The notes under the pieces: generated by a model
Seen by the model: only the letters and a program-made list of their open reading frames with translations
The model's database searches: none
What the model was told of the DNA's origin: nothing
Source of the DNA: Bacteroidales bacterium
Lineage (GTDB): Bacteria; Bacteroidota; Bacteroidia; Bacteroidales; F082
DNA length: 64,000 nt
Assembly: GCA_017632935.1 (NCBI GenBank)
Contig: JAGBQJ010000002.1
Coordinates: 44,599 to 108,598 of the forward strand
Direction of reading: 5' to 3'
Translations under genes and position numbers: made by a program
Shown: one piece after another, positions 52,201-57,972 of the stretch
Layout: every line of letters begins with the position of its first letter
Numbering within the stretch: position 1 is the stretch's first letter

Positions 52201-52536
52201 CGTAGTGGTGGAATAGCCCACTTTGAATGTCTCAGAGTAATTAGAACTGTAACAGGCATAGAAGAAACTTAATTCTACGCCGTTTTCGCCGCCAGACAAC
52301 TCAGGAGAAATGAGGTACTGGGGGTAGTTGGAGGAATAATAGAAGCGGAACACTGCACTGCCACTATTCGCCGTGTAGCTTGTGCTAACACCGGTGCTGG
52401 AGTGGCAATTGGACATTGTCCAACTTCCAATTCCATCTTCGAAGCCATCAGAGTATGGCAACGAAACTTGCGCTTGTGCAAGGCCAAAGAAGCCAAACAA
52501 AAGCGTCATCATCAAAGAAAATACTTTCTTTTTCAT
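43291..52536 (-). CDS. Giant secreted multidomain protein with T9SS sorting domain
   Basis: 3081 residues. Signal peptide (1-22, MKKKVFSLMMTLLFGFFGLA). Domains in order: a jelly-roll adhesin-like module (SDGFEDGIGSWTMSN, 25-170); two related beta modules starting LTLYENSTTTNSYVPVYGFY and FTVYENGTTTNEYVPFYGFY; a second choice-of-anchor module near 760 (VYDFEGDMQGWTAID); fibronectin-III modules from about 1000; a carboxypeptidase-regulatory-like fold near 1210 (GTVFEQDSVTGIAGATVTIT); a propeller-like stretch near 1670; a third jelly roll near 1980; and a type A sorting end (LYPNPTSGNVTIEAAG...MYMVRIN). No protease or glycosidase motif found. Probably a surface adhesin or binding protein exported by T9SS. 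Confidence 0.9.
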   Translation of the reverse strand: MKKKVFSLMMTLLFGFFGLAQAQVSLPYSDGFEDGIGSWTMSNCHSSTGVSTSYTANSGSAVFRFYYSSNYPQYLISPELSGGENGVELSFFYACYSSNYSETFKVGYSTTTNDVSAFTFGNEVTVTNVYGDGAYLEYTETLPAGTKYVAVACTSNDQFYLFLDDFTFTAVAGGGGQAQAASLTLYENSTTTNSYVPVYGFYADSYLKCEMVYPATELADMDGGEINSITFYATSPATEAWTGTWQVFMTEVADATISDYAGPGTVVYEGLLDGTAETMTIDFATPYTYNGGNLLIGFYQTTTGNYKSVTWAGETVTGASISGYSYNGLDEVTAIQRNFLPKVTFDYVIGGEGGDDEDPENPNYTMFAQVWDPDTEEYVQVRTIEVGQRPNGYWMEPYKFQLRNDGAALDLTNIDFTPADYFTLVSPDLEESPVHMDHNGVLDVELSTGTTDLNGDLTWQMVALYTETRLARIWNITAEPYDPETPDVWELACEEATTFPFTEYPARAHNTTLHDDYNLPYPEIEDGNDAVYKLVFDHDMIISANVDPDNYENGKVALYAEDFNGEGGPMADNNITEFVSGSAGGGGATGPFTVYENGTTTNEYVPFYGFYSDAYLKCEMVYPQAELAGLAGTTINNMKFYSSNDNMDWGVSNVQVFMKEVPSATISDFSGTTEATVVYTGSVSIVNNEMTINFTEPYNYNGGNLLIGMYNLTDDGDWAHAYFYGETVTGASVQGYSYSSLSSISPTQRNFLPKVTFNDGRNRDEFVYDFEGDMQGWTAIDNDGDGNNWFHSSYSSNYSCYDYSSYGHNSTPGFAISQSYTDCTYASYDADNYLVSPQKYTLGQDASLNFYFDYANDSYPDYFEVCVATANNPTANDFTPVWNVNMRSNAAKTQIRHNNNRYENWREVTVDLSAYVGQEVWIAFHHEDYDEYELWIDDVTITADGNNGGGQGNEFLNPLPYTMGPEIIDFPVEPGTYYLVASDTKADFEVNINAQLMPCPDVENFVWVTTPADDEAGVAPSNVTLSWNIPAYATEWRIILGSTYWPELDHPYTQYYPQDEDGNWTWATTLANSWNVPNDLFNNTNYFWRVEFRNDGACTDGVQSPVFGFTTNLNRPFNLQADDETIFDDQTVTLSWDIDPDRTFRKYFIYRDGEKIGETTEHDMNATSFTVPAMEDNHDGYVFTVSAIYDEGESAQSDPITVHVASYGSVSGTVFEQDSVTGIAGATVTITGEDIWHDTHTYSAITGADGTYTIENVEEGIYNGQASCPGYFTQVEPVQGNPFEIFHFEDTNPIDYILDENFDPVCSVLAEYYPDPEDVNAPYVKVSWGCGMPGDWIMEDFEDFNNTIFAWDNDATNPWTIIAGGCNEDSQSCMKSGGAGVASVTSNLSVTVNIPYEGVMSFYGKISSEANWDYGYFYIDGVEQDSYTGTSAWVLHTFDITPGTHTFKWSYQKDASVNGNDDCFYIDNIVFYRPAEEQANNRAFSHYRVYRTSCYNDGPYDSIPNAEEPFYPNLMSTSVLSCEVTDTVYIDTYWNDPEVTPAGVYKWGVSKVYAGNRGELVEGPITWVAPVAGNHASYSVAECTTGAAPYCNVPENNLPVRNLNSECLIAISGTDMGHFILGDPANVESYGYTASTFTNAACWFNNTYYYAGQGYFGTFDPENGFTQIATSRPYSIIEANPANGKLYGMGTGANGSIYEVNPEDGSYTAVGTLNTSYGMTFTITNEGRFIICDAGDETIKEWDPETDATTTLLAVDFNINYGQDMAMDRETNEVYWAAFNADDFSAPLLKLDLNAGTYETIGYFSTQASCFANMTEVPNGGGQGEGGDQPINGGNEPIQEERESVIVWSNCLDKDMYLDDNAVNITVLLNSADSPAGVKVNFTNLIEAEQTQYPIAEVELDETGYYGWDHFRKGDYILSLTNEGYYDIVDTVSIWQPSDLRYVMIEIIRGVENLYVSSTGWAMWDLEGGNGGGQGGDVEGDTFFYDFDNVSNNNFGDWTTFEGANSTSPNGWITPDQHYYGLNGYGHNESAGFAISESYITGSNEAVYPDNYLVSPQVTIGANSVLNFWASDANDEYGEEHFTVEVSTASNNTAADFTPVFETTLLSGKATRTGRTERDVMLDGVWYEFSVDLSAYAGQQAYIAFHHFNCYDMWFLAVDDVELTAGRSERHLEYYKVMCESLDHEPIFNANVPADRNFCQVDDSELVAGEIYLCKVAAVYSTGMSPWAECQWQYIPCENYAGTVNGLEVEGNTLSWEYPGGGEGPDNPDDPQGGDVTLVLNVPGDPWGDGTGYQMILDADHNQYGNQIPESGNFTAGNFDEYEYTIPEDAVCDTYTNTIVINGSATITIPAGIYDYAFLNPMPGGTYYIASNTGNFPGRGDDYEFLAGKTYTFTVSVDYNDLIDLVITDTQGRALGFANNHVASHQSSSRVNANYVAPAMQFSAANGHGNGAAFNIDNRDGWLKHYTGTTMDVALGLSQGTGNFYWGVMFPANSYTGNSLTKVSYYNDANALNGQVLIYQGGNDAPGTLLYTQPFTLTASQEGIVEIDMDAPVAIDATQNLWVVMHNLNGGFVATYTDDYAGVANGSWLSTDGTEWYTSVSAATGGAYDGNWLLAAYVEDGAPVPPTPGEGNVIGAMIFVDGEWEAFVEYPTNSYTYEGDGNEVCVRIVHDGTNDLPEGNIYYSMSCPECEELNPSYCAPGDPIHAEVLDATDQVKLWWGVEPADPIEDWLYYDDGINEDAIGLQSGGSFYWGIKFPAASLAQYEGCAVTKIGYFDYTAHTGVVRIYQGSNGNGPSNNMVGSYNYTATGTEDWVEWDITPAAFDNTQDLWIVMNNSNGQYVAALGAYTGDPNGTMLSTDGSTWYTLSDATSGSYEGTWNLRCYVTNQYAGAAAAVEMALPTLNNGRTLAHTGIAKGGNVELLRSAEIDHYNVYRSVDNVEYTFLESVPVNEINYYEYIDTPETAGTYYYKVTAVYDNGCESDGAPAFDNPDNNYVQVEVTGMGENNDNVALYPNPTSGNVTIEAAGMSRITVVSVLGQVVFDTEVSVDTYTLNMAQFNTGMYMVRINTESGVVVKRVTVMQ

Positions 52537-52591
52537 AATGAATTGAATTGGTTAATAAATGGGTTAATTAATAAATTGGTATTCAAAAAAA

Positions 52592-52627
52592 GGACGCGGG
52601 ACTGCGAGACGCGAGACGCGGGTCGCG
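52592..52627 (+). repeat. GACGCGGGAC-type repeat, copy 4
   Basis: GGACGCGGGACTGCGAGACG and further units up to GGTCGCG, 56 bp upstream of the giant gene start. Confidence 0.85.
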
Positions 52628-52848
52628 TAACCGCAAAAACACGAAAAGCCCCGAAGCCCGAAGGCACGGCAGCATCAGATTTCCTAAGCATGAAAGGTAC
52701 ATTCGAATGCATAGTAAACGCGTTGTTTTTGTTGTCTAGACGTCTATAAGACTATCGAGTCGGGATTTACCCTTAGTCTTTTTTGGGAATTTTTTTATTT
52801 GGGTTTGTTATGTTGTTGATATTCAGATTGTTATTCTATTGTCTTTGC

Positions 52849-52924
52849 GCAGGGGTTGCACCCCTTTCAGGGGTTTCACCGCCTGCTTATTGTCCTGCGC
52901 CCCTACGGGGGCTTCCCTGCGCTG
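52849..52924. repeat. Hairpin-rich element (CAGGGG/CCCCT)
   Basis: GCAGGGGTTGCACCCCTTTC, AGGGG, GCCTGC...CCTGCGCCCCTACGGGGGC and CCCTGCGC: several nested inverted repeats (CCCCT/AGGGG; CCCC/GGGG; GCGCAGGG/CCCTGCGC). Looks like one copy of a dispersed structured repeat; no second copy in the window. Confidence 0.65.
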
Positions 52925-52950
52925 TCGCGTTTGGGATGGATTTGCGGCTG

Positions 52951-52981
52951 CAAAGGTACGAAAAATTATTGGAATAGCAAG
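52951..52981 (-). promoter_or_regulatory. Promoter-like pair CTTG-N19-TACCTTTG
   Basis: On the minus strand CTTG (52981-52978), 19 bp, TACCTTTG (52958-52951). This is close to the TTTG-N19-TAnnTTTG consensus of the phylum and points at the giant gene. Confidence 0.6.
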
Positions 52982-53003
52982 GGATAAAATGCCAAAAAGC
53001 GGA

Positions 53004-53408
53004 CTAAATCATTCGGATGATATCATCCAATCTGATGATTTCCACATTCGGGAAAGCATAGTTCTTCAATACGTTGAAATGGTTGTCCTCTGTCACGATG
53101 AATTTCGCATTGGCAGCTACCGCGCAGTCGACAAACTTATCATCGTCAGGGTCGGCATAGATTACATAAAAATGATAATAAGGCGTGACAAACAATGTGT
53201 CGGGATTGTTGGTAATCACATTGAGGACGTATTCGGAAAACCTTTCGTTTGTCAGTCTGGTGAGGATTTCGGCATATTCCTCAAGGATGGCCGTGGTGAC
53301 ACATAACACGTTGCGCCCGTCTTGAAAAGACCGCCACAAGTCGTTGTACGGACTGCGGCTTGAGGCGCACTGTATCAGACTATTCGTGTCGAGGACCAAT
53401 CGCGCCAT
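53004..53408 (-). CDS. PIN-domain toxin (COG1569-like)
   Basis: 134 residues from ATG 53408 (MARLVLDTNSLIQCASSRSP). Asp7 in LDTNS, Glu in ILEEYAEIL, Asp in DPDDDKFVDCAVA and the final Asp in IVTEDNHF form the acidic metal site of PIN ribonucleases. The family is annotated as the putative toxin component of a type II pair. It begins 4 bp after the stop of its antitoxin. Confidence 0.85.
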   Translation of the reverse strand: MARLVLDTNSLIQCASSRSPYNDLWRSFQDGRNVLCVTTAILEEYAEILTRLTNERFSEYVLNVITNNPDTLFVTPYYHFYVIYADPDDDKFVDCAVAANAKFIVTEDNHFNVLKNYAFPNVEIIRLDDIIRMI

Positions 53409-53412
53409 AGTC

Positions 53413-53628
53413 TTATTGTTTGGCATGAAGATCCGTGTGACGAATCTCGTCCAGCTTTTCCTGATTCAGGACTCCTGAATCCCAAAGGCGCTCCGACTCT
53501 TCGTCCAATTTCTGCTGGAAATAACGAGTAAGTACCAACTGTATCTCGCGGGCATAGGACTCGCTGTTGTTGAATGCGAATAGCTTCAACAAATGCATCT
53601 GTGTAGGATTCAATACTGCTGCTTCCAT
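53413..53628 (-). CDS. Antitoxin partner of the PIN-domain toxin
   Basis: 71 residues from ATG 53628, starting MEAAVLNPTQMHLLKLFAFN. Helical; middle VLTRYFQQKLDEESERLWDS. Such proteins regularly precede COG1569 PIN genes in Bacteroidota. The longer open frame upstream covers promoter DNA and is rejected; a minus-strand TACCTTTG box lies at 53650-53657, 21 bp before the start. Confidence 0.8.
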   Translation of the reverse strand: MEAAVLNPTQMHLLKLFAFNNSESYAREIQLVLTRYFQQKLDEESERLWDSGVLNQEKLDEIRHTDLHAKQ

Positions 53629-53739
53629 AATAATGGTATTATTAGGCTGCAAAGGTACGAAAAATTCTGTTTCATGGCTGCGAAAACTGGAGAAAAGCTG
53701 AGGTTGGAGAAAATTTTTCGAAAAATTTTCGCGAAAATG

Positions 53740-53769
53740 TTTGGCGTATTGAAAATTGTTGTATTTTTG
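53740..53769 (+). promoter_or_regulatory. Promoter of tRNA-Ala (GGC)
   Basis: TTTG (53740-53743), 18 bp, TATTTTTG (53762-53769); the tRNA begins 22 bp downstream. Confidence 0.75.
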
Positions 53770-53790
53770 CAGCCGCAATCGAAAGCAAGA

Positions 53791-53864
<74 letters not shown>

Positions 53865-53870
53865 CAAAAC

Positions 53871-53897
53871 AAAAAACCTCACCGTTGGTGAGGTTTT
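53871..53897. terminator. Bidirectional terminator tRNA-Ala / S41 protease
   Basis: AAAAAACCTCACC-GTT-GGTGAGGTTTTTT between the tRNA end and the convergent stop at 53904. Confidence 0.92.
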
Positions 53898-53903
53898 TTG
53901 TTT

Positions 53904-55487
53904 TTATTGCTTCAACTCTTGCATCGCTCGCTGTAGAATCTCATCCATGGGGGCGTAGATGGGATAGAAGCCTTCGTCGTCGAAGAGGTTGCGGGCGATG
54001 TAAGCTTTTAATAAGGTGTTGGCCTCACGACGGGCCACCTGCTTCTGCTCTTCCGTGCCTTTGATACCTTTTTCCTCGGCGGTCTTCACCAGCTCGTTGA
54101 ACATGGCGTCGGTCACGGCGAAGGACTGGACGAAAGCCTCGGGGCTCTTGTAACGCTGCAACTGGTTGCGGTGCCTGTCGGTGTAGTCGAAGGCGTACTG
54201 ATAGAGCAAGCCCGTGTTGACGATGCGGTTGAAATAATACTCGGTGCTGTCGTCGATAAGAGGAACGTAGATGTCGGGCATGATGCCGCCACCGCCGTAG
54301 ACGGTCTTGCCGCCAGGCGTGGTGAACTTCAAGGAGTCGGCGAAGTGGATGCTATCGGGATGGAAGAGCTCACCGTTCTCGTAGCGTTCGTATGACTCGA
54401 GCAGGTATTCCTCGTGGCTGTCGCGGTAAGGCTTCTGGATGCAGCGGCCCGTGGGGGTGTAGTAACGCGCCACGGTGAGGCGGATAGCCGACTGGTCGCT
54501 GAGCATGATCTGCTCCTGCACGAGGCCCTTGCCGAAAGAGCGGCGGCCGATGATGGTGCCGCGGTCGTTGTCCTGCAAAGCGCCGGCCACGATCTCGCTC
54601 GCGCTGGCCGACTCGCCGTCGATGAGCACCACGACAGGCGTGTCCTCCAGCATGCCCTTGCGGCGGGCTTTCATGTACTGACGCGGACGGTTGCGGCCCT
54701 CGGTGTAGACGATGAGGCTGCCTTTGGGCAGGAACTCGTCAGCCACGTCGACAGCGGCGCTGAGATAGCCTCCAGTGTTGCCGCGCAGGTCGAACACCAG
54801 CTGTTCCATGCATTGGGCTTGCAGGCTGATCACCGCGTTGCGGAACTCGCTCGCGGTGGTGGCCGAGAACTTACTGAGTTTCAGGTAACCGGTCTTGTCG
54901 TCGAGCATGTAAGCGATGTCGACGCTGTAGGTGGGGATGGCGTCGCGGGTGATGGTGTAATCGAGCAGGCCCTCTACCCCACGGCGCAACACGCGCACCT
55001 TGACTTTAGTGCCTTTGGGGCCTTTCAGCTTACGCATCACGTCCTCGTTCTTCAGCTTCTTGCTAGCCACAAGCGTATCGTCGACGTAGACGATGCGGTC
55101 GCCAGCCATAAGACCCACCTTTTCGGACGGGCCGCCCTTGATGACGCTGACAATGGCGATGGTGTCCTTCTCAAGGCGGAACTGCACGCCGATGCCGTCG
55201 AAGCTGCCGAGGAGCGGGTCGTTCAAGTCGTTGAACTCGTCCAAGGAGACATAGGCGCTGTGCGGGTCGAGTTTCTCCATCATGGCGGCGATGGCGTCGT
55301 CTTGGAGTTTCTGCGCGTCGGGCACTTCCACATAGTCGTTGCCGATGTACCACATCACCTCGTCGAACTTGGTGCCGCCTTCGAGCTCAATCTTGCGCGT
55401 GTTTACACCTTTATTAATATATAGGCCAAGGAGGATGCCTGTAAGCAGGATGATGGCGATCCAGATGGGGCGGAGTTTGGTTTGCAT
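53904..55487 (-). CDS. S41-family C-terminal processing protease
   Basis: 527 residues. N-terminal membrane anchor (IWIAIILLTGILLGLYI), a PDZ domain (about 95-185; GVQFRLEKDTIAIVSVIKGG), then the S41 domain with nucleophile Ser in DGESASASEIV and Lys in RRSFGKGLVQE. Periplasmic protease that trims C-termini of envelope proteins. The C-terminal 150 residues form a helical extension common in Bacteroidota members. Two spots (GLYINKG and NTLLKAY) carry runs of AT-rich codons. Confidence 0.93.
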   Translation of the reverse strand: MQTKLRPIWIAIILLTGILLGLYINKGVNTRKIELEGGTKFDEVMWYIGNDYVEVPDAQKLQDDAIAAMMEKLDPHSAYVSLDEFNDLNDPLLGSFDGIGVQFRLEKDTIAIVSVIKGGPSEKVGLMAGDRIVYVDDTLVASKKLKNEDVMRKLKGPKGTKVKVRVLRRGVEGLLDYTITRDAIPTYSVDIAYMLDDKTGYLKLSKFSATTASEFRNAVISLQAQCMEQLVFDLRGNTGGYLSAAVDVADEFLPKGSLIVYTEGRNRPRQYMKARRKGMLEDTPVVVLIDGESASASEIVAGALQDNDRGTIIGRRSFGKGLVQEQIMLSDQSAIRLTVARYYTPTGRCIQKPYRDSHEEYLLESYERYENGELFHPDSIHFADSLKFTTPGGKTVYGGGGIMPDIYVPLIDDSTEYYFNRIVNTGLLYQYAFDYTDRHRNQLQRYKSPEAFVQSFAVTDAMFNELVKTAEEKGIKGTEEQKQVARREANTLLKAYIARNLFDDEGFYPIYAPMDEILQRAMQELKQ

Positions 55488-55498
55488 GATGTTTTAAT

Positions 55499-55541
55499 TA
55501 TGAATGCGGAATGTTGAATGCGGAATGCGGAATGCGGAATA
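55499..55541 (+). repeat. GCGGAATG repeat tract, left of four-helix-bundle gene
   Basis: ATGAATGCGGAATGTTGAATGCGGAATG... with four GCGGAAT units. Inverted partner tract at 55947-55979. Confidence 0.88.
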
Positions 55542-55569
55542 GCACAGAGCGACACAAGGGTGAGTTGGG

Positions 55570-55926
55570 TTATTTGTGCTGGTTTTTTGTAATAGCTACT
55601 AATATGCTAATAATCTCTTCGCAAGAGTCGTTGATTGGTACAAACTTATCATCTGGCAAGTAGTCAGTTGCATGAAGAATATCCAGCCAATAGCTGGTTT
55701 CATTCGCTTCTTTTAAAGCGATATTCATCTTAGCATAGAAGTCAGGAAGGGTTTGTCCCTTAACTCCTTCTGCCACATTGGCACCAATGCTTGTTCCAGC
55801 ACGCAACAACTGCTTTGACAGAATATACTCATGCTGAACTTCGCACAACCATTTGTATAGGTTCACAATATCTATGGCAAAATCCCTACTCTTCCTTTTT
55901 ATTACATTATCCTTCTCTTTTCCCAT
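55570..55926 (-). CDS. Four-helix-bundle protein (S23/bAvd-like family)
   Basis: 118 residues. FAIDIVNLYKWL, LSKQLLRAGTSIGANVAEG and FYAKMNIALKEANETSYWL are the signature of the family first found in 23S rRNA intervening sequences and related to Avd of diversity-generating retroelements. Here there is no reverse transcriptase and no rRNA, so it is a stand-alone member of unknown function. The gene lies between two GCGGAATG tracts in opposite orientation, as if it were part of a mobile unit. Confidence 0.88.
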   Translation of the reverse strand: MGKEKDNVIKRKSRDFAIDIVNLYKWLCEVQHEYILSKQLLRAGTSIGANVAEGVKGQTLPDFYAKMNIALKEANETSYWLDILHATDYLPDDKFVPINDSCEEIISILVAITKNQHK

Positions 55927-55946
55927 AACAGTTCACACTATTAAAT

Positions 55947-55979
55947 ATTCCGCATTCCTAATTCCGCATTCAGCATTAG
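55947..55979 (-). repeat. GCGGAATG repeat tract, right of four-helix-bundle gene
   Basis: ATTCCGCATTCCTAATTCCG then CATTCAGCATT: inverted relative to the tract at 55499-55541. It touches the 3' end of fabD. Confidence 0.85.
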
Positions 55980-56860
55980 ATTACTGCACTCGAGAGTTCC
56001 AGGTTTCTATCGATTTTGCGGAACAGGCCTTGCAGCACTGTGCCTGGGCCGACTTCGACGACGGAACGGACGCCGGTGGCGAGGATATTGCTCATGGTCT
56101 GGGTCCACAGCACAGGTGAGGTCAGCTGGGCGATGAGGTTCTTCTTGATGATCTCGGGGTCGTTGACCGACTGTCCGGTGACGTTCTGGTAAATCGGGCA
56201 GATGCCTTGGTTGAAGGTGGTCTCCTTGATGGCTTCGGCGAGCTCCACGCGGGCGGGCTCCATCAGCGGGCTGTGGAAGGCACCACCAACGCTCAGCGGC
56301 AACACGCGCTTGGCACCGGCTTCCTTTAATTTGTCGCAAGCGGCGGCCACACCCTCCACCGAGCCGGAGATGACCAGCTGGCCAGGGCAATTGTAGTTGG
56401 CAGGCACCACCACCATGTCCTTCACCGAGGTGCAAATCTTCTCGATGGCGGCATCGTCCATGCCGATGACGGCGGCCATAGTGCCAGGCTGGGCCTCGCA
56501 GGCCTTCTGCATGGCCATGGCGCGCTTGCTGACGAGGCGCAGACCGTCCTCAAAACCGAGGACCTTGTTGGCGACAAGGGCCGAAAACTCACCCAAGGAA
56601 TGGCCGGCCACCATGGTGGGGTCGAAGTCCTCAAGCATCGAAGCCAAAATGACGGAATGTAAGAAAATGGCCGGTTGGGTCACCTTGGTCTGGCGCAGAT
56701 CCTCTTCGGTGCCTTCAAACATGACGTCGGTGATCTTGAACTTCAAGATACGGTTGGCCTGACGGAACATGTCCTTGGCTTTGGAGAAATTGTCGTAGAG
56801 GTCTTTGCCCATTCCCACGTATTGGGCACCTTGACCGGGGAAAACGTATGCTTTTATCAT
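55976..56860 (-). CDS. fabD: Malonyl-CoA:ACP transacylase
   Basis: 294 residues. VFPGQGAQYVGMGKDLY, nucleophile GHSLGEFSALV, Arg in KRAMAMQ and catalytic His in GGAFHSPLM are all present. The enzyme loads malonyl groups on ACP for fatty acid synthesis in the cytoplasm. The stop codon lies at the edge of a GCGGAATG repeat tract. Single-gene unit between repeat-filled spacers. Confidence 0.96.
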   Translation of the reverse strand: MIKAYVFPGQGAQYVGMGKDLYDNFSKAKDMFRQANRILKFKITDVMFEGTEEDLRQTKVTQPAIFLHSVILASMLEDFDPTMVAGHSLGEFSALVANKVLGFEDGLRLVSKRAMAMQKACEAQPGTMAAVIGMDDAAIEKICTSVKDMVVVPANYNCPGQLVISGSVEGVAAACDKLKEAGAKRVLPLSVGGAFHSPLMEPARVELAEAIKETTFNQGICPIYQNVTGQSVNDPEIIKKNLIAQLTSPVLWTQTMSNILATGVRSVVEVGPGTVLQGLFRKIDRNLELSSAVI

Positions 56861-56890
56861 TTGTGATTTAAAGATTTAAAATTCAAAATT

Positions 56891-56973
56891 CTGGATTGCT
56901 TCGTTCCTCGCAAATCGTCAGATTAGCTATGCTGAATGCAGAGCATTTCGACGTTAGTCAATGACGCGAAGCG
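56891..56973. repeat. Inverted repeat element of the TGACGCGAAGCG type, copy 2
   Basis: CTGGATTGCTTCGTTCCTCG at the left end and AATGACGCGAAGCG at the right end correspond to the right arm of the element at 22938-23032, separated by AATGCAGAGCATTTCGACG, a sequence also found in hairpin unit U5. A composite or recombined copy between folE and fabD. Confidence 0.8.
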
Positions 56974-56974
56974 T

Positions 56975-57598
56975 CTAATGCAGGTTGGAGCCTATCAGTT
57001 GGAAAAACTCTTCTCGGGTCGATTCGCGTTCGAAGGCGCCGATGAAGTCGCTGGTGGTGGTGACGGCGTCCTGTTTCTGCACGCCGCGCATCGACATGCA
57101 GAGGTGCTTGGCCTCGATGACGACCGCCACGCCCAAGGGATGCAAGGCCTCGTTGATGGCATTCTTGATCTGGGTGGTCAGACGTTCCTGCACCTGCAGC
57201 CGGCGCGAATAGGCCTCCACCACGCGGGCAATCTTGCTCAGCCCCGTGATGTAGCCGTTAGGGATGTAGCCCACATGCGCCTTGCCGATGAAAGGGATGA
57301 GGTGATGCTCGCAAAGCGAATACACCTCGATGTCCTTGACGATGACCATCTGCCGGTAGTCTTCCTTGAACTTGGCCGACAGCAGGATCTCCATCGGGTC
57401 TTGCTCGTAGCCTTGGGTGAGGAACTGCATCGAGCGCGCCATGCGCAACGGCGTCTTCAGAAGGCCCTCGCGATTGGGGTCTTCACCCAAGAGCTCCAGA
57501 ATAGCCGCATAGTGCTCCTGAAGCTTGACCAAACGCTCCGGGTCGTAGTGCTCGATGGCCTCGTAACCAAAACGTCTCCTAAGCTTGTCGTCCATCAT
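56975..57598 (-). CDS. folE: GTP cyclohydrolase I
   Basis: 207 residues from ATG 57598 ([19 protein letters not shown]). Zinc and active-site motifs [18 protein letters not shown] and [11 protein letters not shown] are complete; [12 protein letters not shown] follows. First enzyme of folate/pterin synthesis. The start shares one base with the stop of the bactofilin gene (TGATG), so translation is coupled. The longer frame upstream overlaps bactofilin and is rejected. Confidence 0.95.
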   Translation of the reverse strand: MMDDKLRRRFGYEAIEHYDPERLVKLQEHYAAILELLGEDPNREGLLKTPLRMARSMQFLTQGYEQDPMEILLSAKFKEDYRQMVIVKDIEVYSLCEHHLIPFIGKAHVGYIPNGYITGLSKIARVVEAYSRRLQVQERLTTQIKNAINEALHPLGVAVVIEAKHLCMSMRGVQKQDAVTTTSDFIGAFERESTREEFFQLIGSNLH

Positions 57599-57966
57599 CA
57601 ACCGATTTTTTGCTTGGGCATGGCCACCGTCGACTGCTGTCCCATCATGCACTTGCCCGTGAACTGGGCGCCCACTTCGATGAGCAGTTGTTTGGTGGTC
57701 AGGTCGACTTCCACTTTCGAGGTCGACTTCAGGGCGGTCAGTTCGTCGGTAGTGATGTTGCCTTTCACGGCGCCCGATATCTCGGCTTGCTTGCAGGTGA
57801 GGTCGCCTTCCATGACGCCGGTCTGGCCGATGACGACTTTGCCGTTGGATTTCAGCGATCCAATCAGGTGTCCGTCGATGCGGATGTCGCCATTCGACTC
57901 GATGTCACCTTTGATGGTGGTGCCAGTGGCGATGAGGTTGCGTACTTGTGATTCCATTAGTGCCAT
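57598..57966 (-). CDS. Bactofilin-family cytoskeletal protein
   Basis: 122 residues. A right-handed beta-helix built of short repeats ([48 protein letters not shown]) is the DUF583/bactofilin core, with short disordered ends. Bactofilins polymerise without nucleotide and scaffold envelope proteins. It lies 6 bp after the SprE/PorW-like gene and overlaps folE by one base. Confidence 0.9.
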   Translation of the reverse strand: MALMESQVRNLIATGTTIKGDIESNGDIRIDGHLIGSLKSNGKVVIGQTGVMEGDLTCKQAEISGAVKGNITTDELTALKSTSKVEVDLTTKQLLIEVGAQFTGKCMMGQQSTVAMPKQKIG

Positions 57967-57972
57967 AACGCT

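Larger units (their letters stand above)
52537..53003 (-). other. Long leader/intergenic region before the giant gene
   Basis: 467 bp without a plausible gene. It holds a GACGCGGGAC repeat (52592-52627), an AT-rich stretch, a hairpin-rich element (52849-52924) and a promoter-like pair at the far end (52951-52981). If that promoter is used, the giant gene has a leader of over 400 nt. Confidence 0.6.

Noticed and set aside
55570-55926. Diversity-generating retroelement based on the bAvd-like protein
   Set aside because: No reverse transcriptase, no template/variable repeat pair and no C-type lectin target nearby.
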